The translations under genes were made by a program, and so were the position numbers. The notes under the pieces are model-generated. The model did not search any database and was not told the origin of the DNA. It was given only the letters and a program-made list of their open reading frames with translations. From Actinomycetospora sp. (GTDB lineage: Bacteria > Actinomycetota > Actinomycetes > Mycobacteriales > Pseudonocardiaceae), in NCBI GenBank assembly GCA_029266415.1, contig JAQSWW010000035.1, forward strand, positions 1-50,213: a stretch of DNA of 50,213 bases, read 5' to 3'. Shown piece after piece: positions 20,634 to 27,994 of this stretch; positions within the stretch are counted from its first letter, which is position 1; each line of letters opens with the position of its first letter.

Positions 20634-21284
20634 GTGACCAGCCCGTCCGGAACCCCGGCCCGGTCCGCGCCCCGCGTGTGGCCCGCCCACCCCCTGCGCG
20701 CCGCGCTGTTCATGCTCGGCGTGGTCGTCCTGCTCTGGCTCGTCGAGCTGGCCGACCGCACGGTGTTCGTCTCGCTCGACCCGCCGCAGGGGCTCGACGA
20801 CGACGGCATCGTCCCGCGCTCGCTCGACGGCCTCGGCGGCATCCTGTGGGCGCCGCTGCTGCACGGCGGCTGGGACCATCTGGCCAGCAACACCGTGCCA
20901 CTGCTGGTGTTCGGCTTCCTCGTGCTGGCCGGTGGCATCGGCCAGTTCGTCGCCGTCACCGCGACGATCTGGGTGGTCAGCGGCGTCGGCACGTGGCTGA
21001 TCGGCAGCCCGGGCTCCACCATCGGCGCGTCCGGGATCATCTTCGGCTGGTTCGCGTTCCTGCTGGTCCGCGGCTTCTTCGCCCGCTCCGTCGGCCAGAT
21101 CGCGCTGGCCGTCGTGCTGTTCCTGATCTACGGCGGGCTGCTGTTCGGGGTGCTGCCCACCAACCCGGGCATCTCGTGGCAGGCACACCTCTGCGGGGCG
21201 ATCGGCGGCATCCTCGCCGCGCGCATCGCCGTCGCCGCGGACCGTCGCCGCGTCGGTCCGGCGCAGGGGCGGGTCGGCGCCTGA
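20634..21284 (+). CDS. Rhomboid family intramembrane serine protease
   Basis: 216-aa polytopic membrane protein. The catalytic serine is in the GxSG motif TIGASGIIFGWFAFL, the catalytic histidine in WQAHLCGAIGGILAAR, and the oxyanion/N-terminal HGGWDHLASNTVPLLVFG loop is typical. About six transmembrane segments are evident. It corresponds in position to Rv1337. The gene that usually follows in mycobacteria (murI) is not present here. GTG 20634 was chosen as the start nearest the first conserved residues; substrates are unknown. Confidence 0.92.
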   Translation: MTSPSGTPARSAPRVWPAHPLRAALFMLGVVVLLWLVELADRTVFVSLDPPQGLDDDGIVPRSLDGLGGILWAPLLHGGWDHLASNTVPLLVFGFLVLAGGIGQFVAVTATIWVVSGVGTWLIGSPGSTIGASGIIFGWFAFLLVRGFFARSVGQIALAVVLFLIYGGLLFGVLPTNPGISWQAHLCGAIGGILAARIAVAADRRRVGPAQGRVGA

Positions 21285-21361
21285 TCCCGCGCCGCGACGG
21301 GTCACCGCCCCGGGCGATCGGGCCTGTGCGATCGGGCAGGTCCGGGCCGTAGGGTGCGCGC

Positions 21362-22120
21362 GTGGAACTGATCGTCCTGGGGTGTTCCGGCAGCGGCGCC
21401 GGCCCGCACTCCGCGGCCTCGGGGTACCTGGTGCGCGCGGGCGACACGTGCCTGGTGCTCGACCTCGGCAACGGGGCGTTCGGTGTGCTGCAGCGGCACA
21501 TGGACCCCTTCGAGCTCGACGCCGTCGTCCTGTCCCACCTGCACCCCGACCACTGCGCCGACGTCTCCGGGCTGATCGTCCACCGGCGCTACCACCCCGA
21601 CGGCCCCGGGAAGATCCTTCCGCTGCACGGCCCCACCGAGTCCGAGGTGCGCCTCGCCGTCGCGTACGCGCCCTCCTCCGACGAGCGGGTGGCCACCGAC
21701 CTCTCCGACGTCTTCGTGCACCGCCCGTTCGCGCTCGGGCCCACCGCCGTCGGGCCGATGGCGCTGCGGACCTCGCCGGTAGACCACCCCTGCGAGGCCT
21801 ACGGCATCCGGCTCGAGCACGAGGGCCACACGCTCGTCTACTCCGGCGACACCGGACCGTGCCGCGAACTGGTCGACCTCGCACGGGGCGCGGACGTGCT
21901 GCTGTGCGAGTCGACGTGGGCCGACAGCCCGGACCGCCCGCCCGGCGTGCACCTCTCGGGTCGCCAGGCCGGCCGCGCCGCCCGCGACGCGGAGGTCGGG
22001 CGGCTGCTGCTCACCCACGTCCCGGCGTGGGCCGACGCCGAGGCGCTGCTCGCCGAGGCGCGCGAGGAGTTCGACGGCCCCAGCGAGCTCGTCGTCCCCG
22101 ACGGGGTCTACGAGATCTAG
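21362..22120 (+). CDS. Metallo-beta-lactamase-fold hydrolase, Rv1339-type
   Basis: 252-aa MBL-fold enzyme. The zinc motif is VVLSHLHPDHCADVSGL (HxHxDH), with further ligands in VDHPCEAYGI, the GDTGPC strand and the C-terminal LLLTHVPAW. Its position between the rhomboid and rph genes matches Rv1339, which has been assigned cyclic-nucleotide phosphodiesterase activity. That activity is my inference for this protein from family and position. The stop TAG overlaps the opposite MFS stop within a CTAG. Confidence 0.85.
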   Translation: MELIVLGCSGSGAGPHSAASGYLVRAGDTCLVLDLGNGAFGVLQRHMDPFELDAVVLSHLHPDHCADVSGLIVHRRYHPDGPGKILPLHGPTESEVRLAVAYAPSSDERVATDLSDVFVHRPFALGPTAVGPMALRTSPVDHPCEAYGIRLEHEGHTLVYSGDTGPCRELVDLARGADVLLCESTWADSPDRPPGVHLSGRQAGRAARDAEVGRLLLTHVPAWADAEALLAEAREEFDGPSELVVPDGVYEI

Positions 22121-23535
22121 ACGCGAGCAGGCTCGGTCGCCTGTTCCCGCTGCGGCGCGGGGATGAGCAGCGCCACCAGGGTCGCGATCGCGACGACCAC
22201 CGCGGCGACGGTGAACGCCAGCGTGGTGCCGGCGGTCGCGGCGACGGGGGCGGGTGCGCCCTCGGCGGTCAGGGTCGCGGCGTGCGCCGCGGCCAGCGTG
22301 GAGAGCACCGAGAGGCCGACGGCGCCGCCGATCTGTCGTGACGTCGTCACCAGCCCGCTGACCAGGCCCGACAGGCCCGGCTCCACGCCGTTCGTGGCCG
22401 CGGTCGTCACCGCGGGGAACACGATGCCCATCCCGAGCGACACCGCGATGCCGGGCCCGAGGATGCCCGCGGTCCAGCTCGTCGTCGGGGTGAGGAACGA
22501 GAACCACGCGAAGCCCGCCGCCGTGAGCGCGCCGCCCGCGACGATCATGGCCCGGGGCCCGAGCCGCGACACCAGCCGCGAGGAGATCTGCGAGCCGACC
22601 ACCACCGACCCCGACTGCGGCAGGAACGCCAGGCCCGCGGTCAGCGCGTCGAAGCCGAGGACGCCCTGCATGTGCAGCGAGACGAAGAACCACATCGAGA
22701 ACATCGCCGACGTGATGAGCAGGATGACGACGTTGGCCGTGCTCACCGACCGGATGCGGAACACCTCCAGCGGGACCAGCGGGTGGCGGCTGCGGCGCTG
22801 CACCATCACGAACGCCACCAGCAGCACGACCGCGAACGCCAGGGCCGCGAGCACCCGCGGCGAGGTCCAGGGTGCGGACTCCAGCGACACGACCCCGTAG
22901 ACGAGGGCGACGAGACCGCCGGTGACCAGGACGGCGCCGGCGACGTCGAGGCCGGGCCGCTCCTCGGCGCGGGTCTCGCGGACCACGGCGACGGTCAGCA
23001 CCGCCGTCAGCACGACCACCGGCACGTTCACCAGGAAGATCCAGCGCCAGCTCAGCAGACCCACCAGCAGCCCGCCGGCCAGCCCGCCCGCGGCGCCGCC
23101 GACCCCGCCCATCGCCGACCACCAGCCGAACGCCTTCGCGCGCGATGCACCCTCGGCGTAGGTGGTCTGCAGGATCACCAGTGACGCGGGGGAGAGCACC
23201 GCCCCGCCCAGGCCCTGCGCCGCGCGGGCGGCGAGCAGCAGCGCCGGGTCGTTCGCCAGCCCGCCGACCAGGCTCGCCAGCCCGAAGAGCCCGAGGCCGA
23301 CGAGGAACACCCGGCGGCGCCCGAACAGGTCCGCGGCACGCCCCCCGAGCAGCAGGAACCCCGCGAACGCCAGCGTGTAGGCGTTGACGACCCACGCCAG
23401 GCCCTCGGCGTCGAACCCCAGCGCGGTGCGCATCGCCGGCAGCGCCACGTTCACGACCGAGACGTCGAGCACCACCATGAACTGCGCGAGGCAGCTCGCG
23501 AACAGGACGAGACCGGTCCGGCCCTCGGTGCGCAC
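22117..23535 (-). CDS. MFS drug transporter, DHA2 (EmrB/QacA-like) family
   Basis: 472-aa proton-coupled exporter. The family start VLFASCLAQFMVVLDVSVVNVALPAM, motif A region GGRAADLFGRRRVFLVGLGLFG, and the AAQGLGGAVLSPASLVIL and WRWIFLVNVPV segments are all present. About 14 hydrophobic segments fit the DHA2 topology. It interrupts the MBL-to-rph order known from mycobacteria. No dedicated regulator lies next to it, so the substrate cannot be guessed. Confidence 0.9.
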   Translation of the reverse strand: MRTEGRTGLVLFASCLAQFMVVLDVSVVNVALPAMRTALGFDAEGLAWVVNAYTLAFAGFLLLGGRAADLFGRRRVFLVGLGLFGLASLVGGLANDPALLLAARAAQGLGGAVLSPASLVILQTTYAEGASRAKAFGWWSAMGGVGGAAGGLAGGLLVGLLSWRWIFLVNVPVVVLTAVLTVAVVRETRAEERPGLDVAGAVLVTGGLVALVYGVVSLESAPWTSPRVLAALAFAVVLLVAFVMVQRRSRHPLVPLEVFRIRSVSTANVVILLITSAMFSMWFFVSLHMQGVLGFDALTAGLAFLPQSGSVVVGSQISSRLVSRLGPRAMIVAGGALTAAGFAWFSFLTPTTSWTAGILGPGIAVSLGMGIVFPAVTTAATNGVEPGLSGLVSGLVTTSRQIGGAVGLSVLSTLAAAHAATLTAEGAPAPVAATAGTTLAFTVAAVVVAIATLVALLIPAPQREQATEPARV

Positions 23536-23595
23536 GACCGTCGAAGTTAGCCCGACGAACCGTCGCCTGCCGGGTGGCTCCTAGGGTGGTCGCTC

Positions 23596-24339
23596 GTGGC
23601 ACGCAGCGACGGCAGGGCGGACGACGAGCTCCGCGAGATCAGCATCCGGCGCGGGTTCCAGCAGCACCCCGCGGGGTCGGTGCTGGTCTCGTTCGGGCAG
23701 ACGACGGTGCTGTGCGCGGCCAGCGTCACCGAGGGCGTCCCGCGGTGGCGCCAGGGCAGCGGGCTCGGGTGGCTCACCGCCGAGTACGCGATGCTGCCCT
23801 CGGCGACGCACACCCGCAGTGACCGCGAGTCGGTCAAGGGCCGGGTCGGCGGGCGCACCCACGAGATCAGCAGGCTGGTCGGGCGGGCGCTGCGCGCGGC
23901 GATCGACCTGCGCGCGCTCGGCGAGAACACCGTCCAGCTCGACTGCGACGTCCTGCAGGCCGACGGCGGCACGCGCACCGCGGCGATCACCGGCGCCTAC
24001 GTCGCCCTCGCCGACGCGGTGACCTGGCTGCGCGCGCACAAGCGCCTCGCCGACCCGCAGCCGCTGTCGTGCTCGATCGCCGCGGTGTCGGTGGGTGTCG
24101 TGGACGGCCGGGTGCGCCTCGACCTGCCCTACGAGGAGGACTCCCGCGCCGAGGTCGACATGAACGTCGTCGCCACCGACACCGGCACGCTCGTCGAGGT
24201 CCAGGGCACCGGCGAGGGCGCCACCTACACCCGCGCCACCCTCGACGCGATGCTCGACACCGCGCTCGCCGGCTGCGGGCGCCTCACCGAGCTCCAGGTC
24301 GCCGCGCTCGCCGCGCCGTACCCCGGGGAGCTCCCGTGA
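23596..24339 (+). CDS. rph: Ribonuclease PH
   Basis: 247-aa phosphorolytic 3'-5' exoribonuclease that trims tRNA 3' ends. Characteristic segments are [38 protein letters not shown], the phosphate-binding [53 protein letters not shown] and [17 protein letters not shown]. First of four genes coupled by GTGA overlaps (rph, rdgB, methyltransferase, hydrolase). GTG start at 23596. Confidence 0.96.
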   Translation: MARSDGRADDELREISIRRGFQQHPAGSVLVSFGQTTVLCAASVTEGVPRWRQGSGLGWLTAEYAMLPSATHTRSDRESVKGRVGGRTHEISRLVGRALRAAIDLRALGENTVQLDCDVLQADGGTRTAAITGAYVALADAVTWLRAHKRLADPQPLSCSIAAVSVGVVDGRVRLDLPYEEDSRAEVDMNVVATDTGTLVEVQGTGEGATYTRATLDAMLDTALAGCGRLTELQVAALAAPYPGELP

Positions 24340-24938
24340 AGGTCCTCCTGGCCACGCGCAACGACGCCAAGCTCGCCGAGCTGCGCCGACTCGTCGGCGC
24401 GCAGGGGATCGAGGTGGTCGGGCTGGCCGACGTCCCGGAGTTCCCCGAGGCCCCCGAGACCGGGGCGACCTTCGAGGAGAACGCGCGGGCCAAGGCCCGG
24501 GACGCGGCCGCCGCGACCGGGCTCGTGGCCGTCGCGGACGACTCGGGGCTGACCGTCGACGCGCTCAACGGGATGCCCGGCGTGCTCTCGGCGCGCTGGT
24601 CGGGCCGCGGGGGCGCGCGCACCGAGCGCGACGCCGCGAACCTCGCCCTCGTGCTCGACCAGATGGCCGACGTGTCCGAGGAACGCCGCGGGGCCGCGTT
24701 CGTGTGCGCCGCCGCGGCCGCCCACCCCGACGGGCGCGAGATCGTCGTCGTCGAGCGCTGGCCGGGAACCCTGATCCGGCTCCCGCGCGGCACGAACGGC
24801 TTCGGCTACGACCCCGCCTTCGTGCCGGAGGGCGAGTCGCGCACGGCGGCGGAGATGGCGCCGGAGGAGAAGGACGCCGTCTCCCACCGTGCCCAGGCGC
24901 TGCGGGCCCTGCTCCCGAGGTTGACCGAGTTGTCGTGA
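24336..24938 (+). CDS. rdgB: RdgB/HAM1 dITP/XTP pyrophosphatase
   Basis: 200-aa house-cleaning nucleotidase that hydrolyses dITP, ITP and XTP to keep deaminated purines out of DNA and RNA. Seen are the N-terminal [62 protein letters not shown] and the substrate loop [23 protein letters not shown] followed by [11 protein letters not shown]. It overlaps rph and the next gene by GTGA on each side. Confidence 0.96.
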   Translation: MKVLLATRNDAKLAELRRLVGAQGIEVVGLADVPEFPEAPETGATFEENARAKARDAAAATGLVAVADDSGLTVDALNGMPGVLSARWSGRGGARTERDAANLALVLDQMADVSEERRGAAFVCAAAAAHPDGREIVVVERWPGTLIRLPRGTNGFGYDPAFVPEGESRTAAEMAPEEKDAVSHRAQALRALLPRLTELS

Positions 24939-25534
24939 CCGACCAGTACTTCTCCGAGCAGCCGGGATCGGCGTCCGACCCGGTGTCGTTCCGGCTCGAC
25001 ATCGGTGGGGTCGCGCTCGAGCTGACCACCGACGCCGGGGTGTTCGCCCGCGGCCGGCTCGACAAGGGCACGCGCGTGCTGCTCGAGCACGCCCCGGAGC
25101 CCGCCGACGGCGACCTGCTCGACCTCGGCTGCGGCTACGGCCCGATCGCCCTGTGGCTCGCCGCGCAGCGTCCCGCGTCGACGGTCTGGGCGCTCGACGT
25201 GAACGACCGCGCGCTGGACCTCGTGCGGGCCAACGCGGCGGCCGCGCGCCTGCCCAACGTCCGCGCCTGCCGGCCCGACGAGGTGCCCGGGGACGTGCGC
25301 TTCGCGCAGATGTGGTCGAACCCGCCGATCCGCTCGGGCAAGGCCGTGCTGCACGAGCTGCTGCTGCGCTGGCTGCCGCGCGTCGACGGGCCGTCGTACC
25401 TGGTGGTGAGCAAGAACCTCGGGTCGGACTCGCTGGCCCGCTGGCTGGTCGAGCAGGGCCACCCGACGTCGCGGCTGTCGTCGCACGCCGGGTTCCGTGT
25501 GCTCGCCGTGGAGAGGTCGGAGACCGTGTCGTGA
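24935..25534 (+). CDS. RsmC/RlmG-like class I methyltransferase
   Basis: 199-aa methyltransferase of the MTS family that methylates guanine N2 in rRNA in its best-known members. It starts DQYFSEQPGSASDPVSFRLDIGG; motif I is DLLDLGCGYGPIALWLAA and the catalytic NPP motif is MWSNPPIRSGKAVLHELL. The short single-domain form is common in actinobacteria, where the substrate is usually not proven. GTGA overlaps tie it to rdgB and to the following hydrolase gene. Confidence 0.88.
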   Translation: MTDQYFSEQPGSASDPVSFRLDIGGVALELTTDAGVFARGRLDKGTRVLLEHAPEPADGDLLDLGCGYGPIALWLAAQRPASTVWALDVNDRALDLVRANAAAARLPNVRACRPDEVPGDVRFAQMWSNPPIRSGKAVLHELLLRWLPRVDGPSYLVVSKNLGSDSLARWLVEQGHPTSRLSSHAGFRVLAVERSETVS

Positions 25535-26361
25535 TCAGCTACGCCCACGAGGGCGGCGGTGTGCCCGTGGTTTGTCTGCATGGCTGGCCGGGCGCCGCGT
25601 CCGACTACCGCGCGCTGCTGCCGCTGCTCGAGCGCGACGCCCAGGTGGTCGTGCCCGAGCTCCTCGGCTTCGGGGCGTCGTTCTCGGCCGGCGACGAGGT
25701 GCGGCCCGCCTCGGACTTCGGCCGCGACGCTCAGGGTGCCGCGGTCCTGGAGCTGATGGACCACCTGGGCTTCGAGGACGCCGTCCTCGTCGGCTACGAC
25801 GTCGGGTCGACCACGGCCTCGCACCTCGCCCGGACGCGGCCCGAGCGCGTGCGGGCCCTCGTGCTGGGCAACGCCGTCCACCCCGCGTCGGCGGGGGCGG
25901 CGCTCGACGACGACCACCGCGCCGAGTTCTGGTACCAGGACTTCCACCAGCTGGAGCTGGCGTCGCGGCTCGTCGACGGGTCCGCCGCCGCCGTGCGGAC
26001 CTACCTCGAGCATTTCTGGTCGCACTGGGGCCATCGAGGCATCGCGTCGGTGACCGACGAGCTGGTCGGCGCCTACGCCCGGCCGGGCGCGTTCACGACC
26101 TCGCTGAACTGGTACCGCTCCGGATCCGCGACCCTGGCGATCGCCCTGGCCGCCCGCGGGCAGGACCCGACACCGCCGATCGCCGTCCCGACCACCGTGC
26201 TCTGGGGCGACCGCGACCCGCTGTTCCCGCCGCGCCTGGCCGAGGGGCTGGAGCAGGCGTTCACCGACCTCCGCGGCGTGCACCACCTCGAGGACGTCGG
26301 GCACTTCGTGCCACTGGAGGCGGCGAACGAGGTCGCGGCGGCGGTGCGGGCGTTCCTGTAG
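25531..26361 (+). CDS. Alpha/beta hydrolase, epoxide-hydrolase-like
   Basis: 276-aa alpha/beta-fold hydrolase. The nucleophile elbow is VGYDVGSTTA, with Asp instead of Ser, as in epoxide hydrolases and haloalkane dehalogenases. The oxyanion HGWPG, the acid WGDRDPLFPP and the histidine DVGHFVPLE complete the triad. Asp nucleophile plus HGWPG favours an epoxide hydrolase, but the cap-domain tyrosines cannot be assigned with certainty. Last gene of the rph operon; its role there is probably unrelated to RNA metabolism. Confidence 0.85.
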   Translation: MISYAHEGGGVPVVCLHGWPGAASDYRALLPLLERDAQVVVPELLGFGASFSAGDEVRPASDFGRDAQGAAVLELMDHLGFEDAVLVGYDVGSTTASHLARTRPERVRALVLGNAVHPASAGAALDDDHRAEFWYQDFHQLELASRLVDGSAAAVRTYLEHFWSHWGHRGIASVTDELVGAYARPGAFTTSLNWYRSGSATLAIALAARGQDPTPPIAVPTTVLWGDRDPLFPPRLAEGLEQAFTDLRGVHHLEDVGHFVPLEAANEVAAAVRAFL

Positions 26362-26384
26362 GAGTTCCACGGAACGGCCCACGT

Positions 26385-26400
26385 TCGAACACCTGTTCGA
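26385..26400 (+). promoter_or_regulatory. LexA (SOS) box upstream of the HNH gene
   Basis: TCGAACACCTGTTCGA is a perfect match to the actinobacterial LexA operator TCGAAC-N4-GTTCGA. It ends 13 nt before the HNH ATG, so LexA would cover the promoter or start of transcription. No second copy was seen elsewhere in the window. Confidence 0.85.
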
Positions 26401-26413
26401 CGAGAATAAGGGC

Positions 26414-27062
26414 ATGCCCCGACCTCGTCTCTGGACCGACGACCAGCTCCGCGAAGCGGTCGCGGCGAGCGCGACTCTCGCGGAGGTGCACCGTCGCCTC
26501 GGGCTGCGCCCGGGCAAGTACGCGGTGATCCTGAAGCACATCGAACGCTTGGGCCTGCCGCACGACCACCTCATGGCGACCATCAACGGGAAGCGGAGAC
26601 CACGGCAGGCGCGGACGTGGTCGGACGAGGAGTTGCTCGCTCTCGTGGCCCGATCGTCGAGTCTCGCCGAGGTGATCCGTGCGGTGGGCCGCGAGCCGAA
26701 CGGGGGATTCCACCGGTGGATGTCCGGACGGCTGAAGGCCATCGGAGCAGACACGTCGCACTTCACGGGTCAGGGCTGGGCGCGTGGCCGATCGTTCAAA
26801 GGCCGCGGGATGCCCCTCGACGAGCTGTTGGTCAAGGGATCGACGATCGGTTCCGGCAAGCTGCGCCGGCGGTTGATCGAGGAGGGGCTCAAGGAGTCCC
26901 GGTGCGAGGGCTGCGGACGAGACGAGTGGCGTGGTGCGCCGCTTCCGCTCCAGCTCGACCACGTCAACGGCGACCACACCGACAACCGCCTGGAGAACCT
27001 CCGTTATCCTCTGCGGCAACTGCCACTCGCAGACCGACACCTGGTGCCGGTCGCGGTCGTAG
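26414..27062 (+). CDS. HNH endonuclease with two N-terminal HTH-like modules, one-base frameshift near 27004
   Basis: Two similar helix-turn-helix-like modules (WTDDQLREAVAASATLAEVHRRLGL and WSDEELLALVARSSSLAEVIRAVGR), a linker with DTSHFTGQGWARG, then an HNH nuclease domain: CEGC, LQLDHVNGDHTDNRLENLR, and CGNCHSQTDTW. The last segment is in the +1 frame: one extra base in the TT at 27004-27005 breaks the ORF. In the given frame the ORF runs on to 27637 as nonsense; the restored frame ends at TAG 27060-27062. The gene follows a perfect LexA box and ends 12 nt before a tRNA. Such stand-alone HNH proteins often act like homing endonucleases. Confidence 0.8.
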
Positions 27063-27074
27063 TCCAACGGCAGA
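27054..27074 (+). repeat. Partial duplicate of the tRNA 5' region at the HNH 3' end
   Basis: CGGTCGTAGTCCAACGGCAGAG aligns with CCGGCGTATTCCAACAGGCAGAG of the adjoining tRNA (about 19 of 23 positions, one gap). The HNH stop codon lies inside it. It looks like a remnant tRNA head from a duplication or insertion, but the stretch is short. Confidence 0.45.
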
Positions 27075-27148
27075 GCCGGCGTATTCCAACAGGCAGAGAA
27101 CCGCGGCTTAGAACCGCGCCAGTGCGGGTTCGAATCCCGCCGCCGGCA
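27075..27148 (+). tRNA. Unusual tRNA with anticodon UAG and a short variable loop
   Basis: A full cloverleaf can be drawn by hand: acceptor GCCGGCG pairs perfectly with CGCCGGC, discriminator A, D arm with GG in the loop (3-bp stem), anticodon stem CGCGG/CCGCG, anticodon TAG at 27109-27111, 5-nt variable loop, and T arm GCGGG-TTCGAAT-CCCGC. CCA is not encoded. UAG would read CUA leucine codons, yet leucine tRNAs have a long variable arm, so the identity is unclear. It lies 12 nt after the HNH gene and abuts the stop of convergent bcp. Confidence 0.75.
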
Positions 27149-27622
27149 CTACAGCTTCAGATCCCGCAGCAGGCGGCCCACGTGGCCCGTGGCCTTGACG
27201 CCGTACTGCGCCTCCTCGATCGTCCCCTCGGCGTCGACGAGGAAGGTCGAGCGGATGACGCCGGTGGTCGTCTTCCCGTACATCGTCTTCTCGCCCCACG
27301 CACCCCAGGCCTGCATGACCGACCTGTCCGGGTCGGAGAGCAGCGGGAACGTCAGGCCCTCCTTGTCCCGGAACTTCGCGAGCTTCTCCGGCTTGTCGGG
27401 CGAGATGCCCAGCACCGTGACGTCGGCGTCGTTGAACGTCGTGAGGTTGTCGCGGAAGTCGCACGCCTCCTTCGTGCACCCGGGGGTACCGGCGGCCGGG
27501 TAGAAGTACACGAGGACGCGGTGGCCGCGGAGGTCTGCCAACGACACCGTCTCGCCCCGATCGGAGGTCAGCGAGAAGTCGGGGGCGGGTTGACCGGGGG
27601 CCAGGCGGGTATCGGCGGTCAC
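27149..27622 (-). CDS. bcp: Thioredoxin-dependent peroxiredoxin, Bcp/PrxQ family
   Basis: 157-aa peroxiredoxin that reduces hydroperoxides. The peroxidatic cysteine is in YFYPAAGTPGCTKEACDFRD, with the second cysteine of the motif five residues on, as in PrxQ. Start GTG 27622 (VTADTRLAPGQPAPDFSL) is preferred to the ORF-track start at 27751, because homology begins at LAPGQPAPDF. The stop codon touches the 3' base of the convergent tRNA. Confidence 0.92.
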   Translation of the reverse strand: MTADTRLAPGQPAPDFSLTSDRGETVSLADLRGHRVLVYFYPAAGTPGCTKEACDFRDNLTTFNDADVTVLGISPDKPEKLAKFRDKEGLTFPLLSDPDRSVMQAWGAWGEKTMYGKTTTGVIRSTFLVDAEGTIEEAQYGVKATGHVGRLLRDLKL

Positions 27623-27705
27623 GGGCGGGCAGGATAGCCGCCGACCACCGGCCGGTCGCGAACGAGCGCGACGGTCAGCGCGACCGACGACCAACGGGAG
27701 GTGTC

Positions 27706-27927
27706 GTGGCACGGGACACGGACGCCATCGAGAAGGACATCCAGCAGGCACGCGAGGCGCTGGCCGGAGCCCTCGACGAGCTCTCCGAGCGGGCCAGCCC
27801 GCAACGACTCTCGGAGCAGGGCAAGGAGATGGCCGTCCAGAAGTGGGCCGATCCGCGTGTCAAGTACGCCGTCTACGCCGCCGGCGCGCTCGTGGGGCTC
27901 CTGATCCTGCGCAAGCTCTTCAGGTAG
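27706..27927 (+). CDS. DUF3618 small membrane protein
   Basis: 73-aa protein: an amphipathic helical N-terminal part (AIEKDIQQAREALAGALDELSERASPQRLSEQGKEM) followed by one transmembrane helix (VKYAVYAAGALVGLLILRKLF). I recognise this as the actinobacterial DUF3618 family, which is found near peroxiredoxin bcp in many genomes; its function is unknown. GTG 27706 has GGGAGGTG upstream. A strong hairpin follows 13 nt after the stop. Confidence 0.85.
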   Translation: MARDTDAIEKDIQQAREALAGALDELSERASPQRLSEQGKEMAVQKWADPRVKYAVYAAGALVGLLILRKLFR

Positions 27928-27940
27928 GCAGGTCCGACAG

Positions 27941-27973
27941 CGGTGGCGAGGTGGTAGAACCGCCTCGCCACCG
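27941..27973. terminator. Strong 14-bp hairpin between DUF3618 and acyl-CoA ligase genes
   Basis: CGGTGGCGAGGTGG pairs with CCGCCTCGCCACCG (one G-T pair) around a TAGAA loop. It has no T-tract, as is usual for terminators in high-GC actinobacteria. It ends 21 nt before the next start codon, so it could also act as an attenuator or RNA-stability element. Confidence 0.6.
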
Positions 27974-27994
27974 GCGTCGTCGAGGAGGACCCCA

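Noticed and set aside
27041-27148. A longer tRNA starting at TGCCGGT near 27041
   Set aside because: The acceptor can pair with GCCGGCA, but 50 nt would lie between acceptor and anticodon stem. The fold from 27075 has a perfect acceptor stem and normal lengths.
26414-27637. The ORF-track end of the HNH gene at 27637
   Set aside because: After 27003 the translation no longer matches the HNH family, while the +1 frame completes the CxxCH motif and stops at 27062; the rest runs antisense to bcp.
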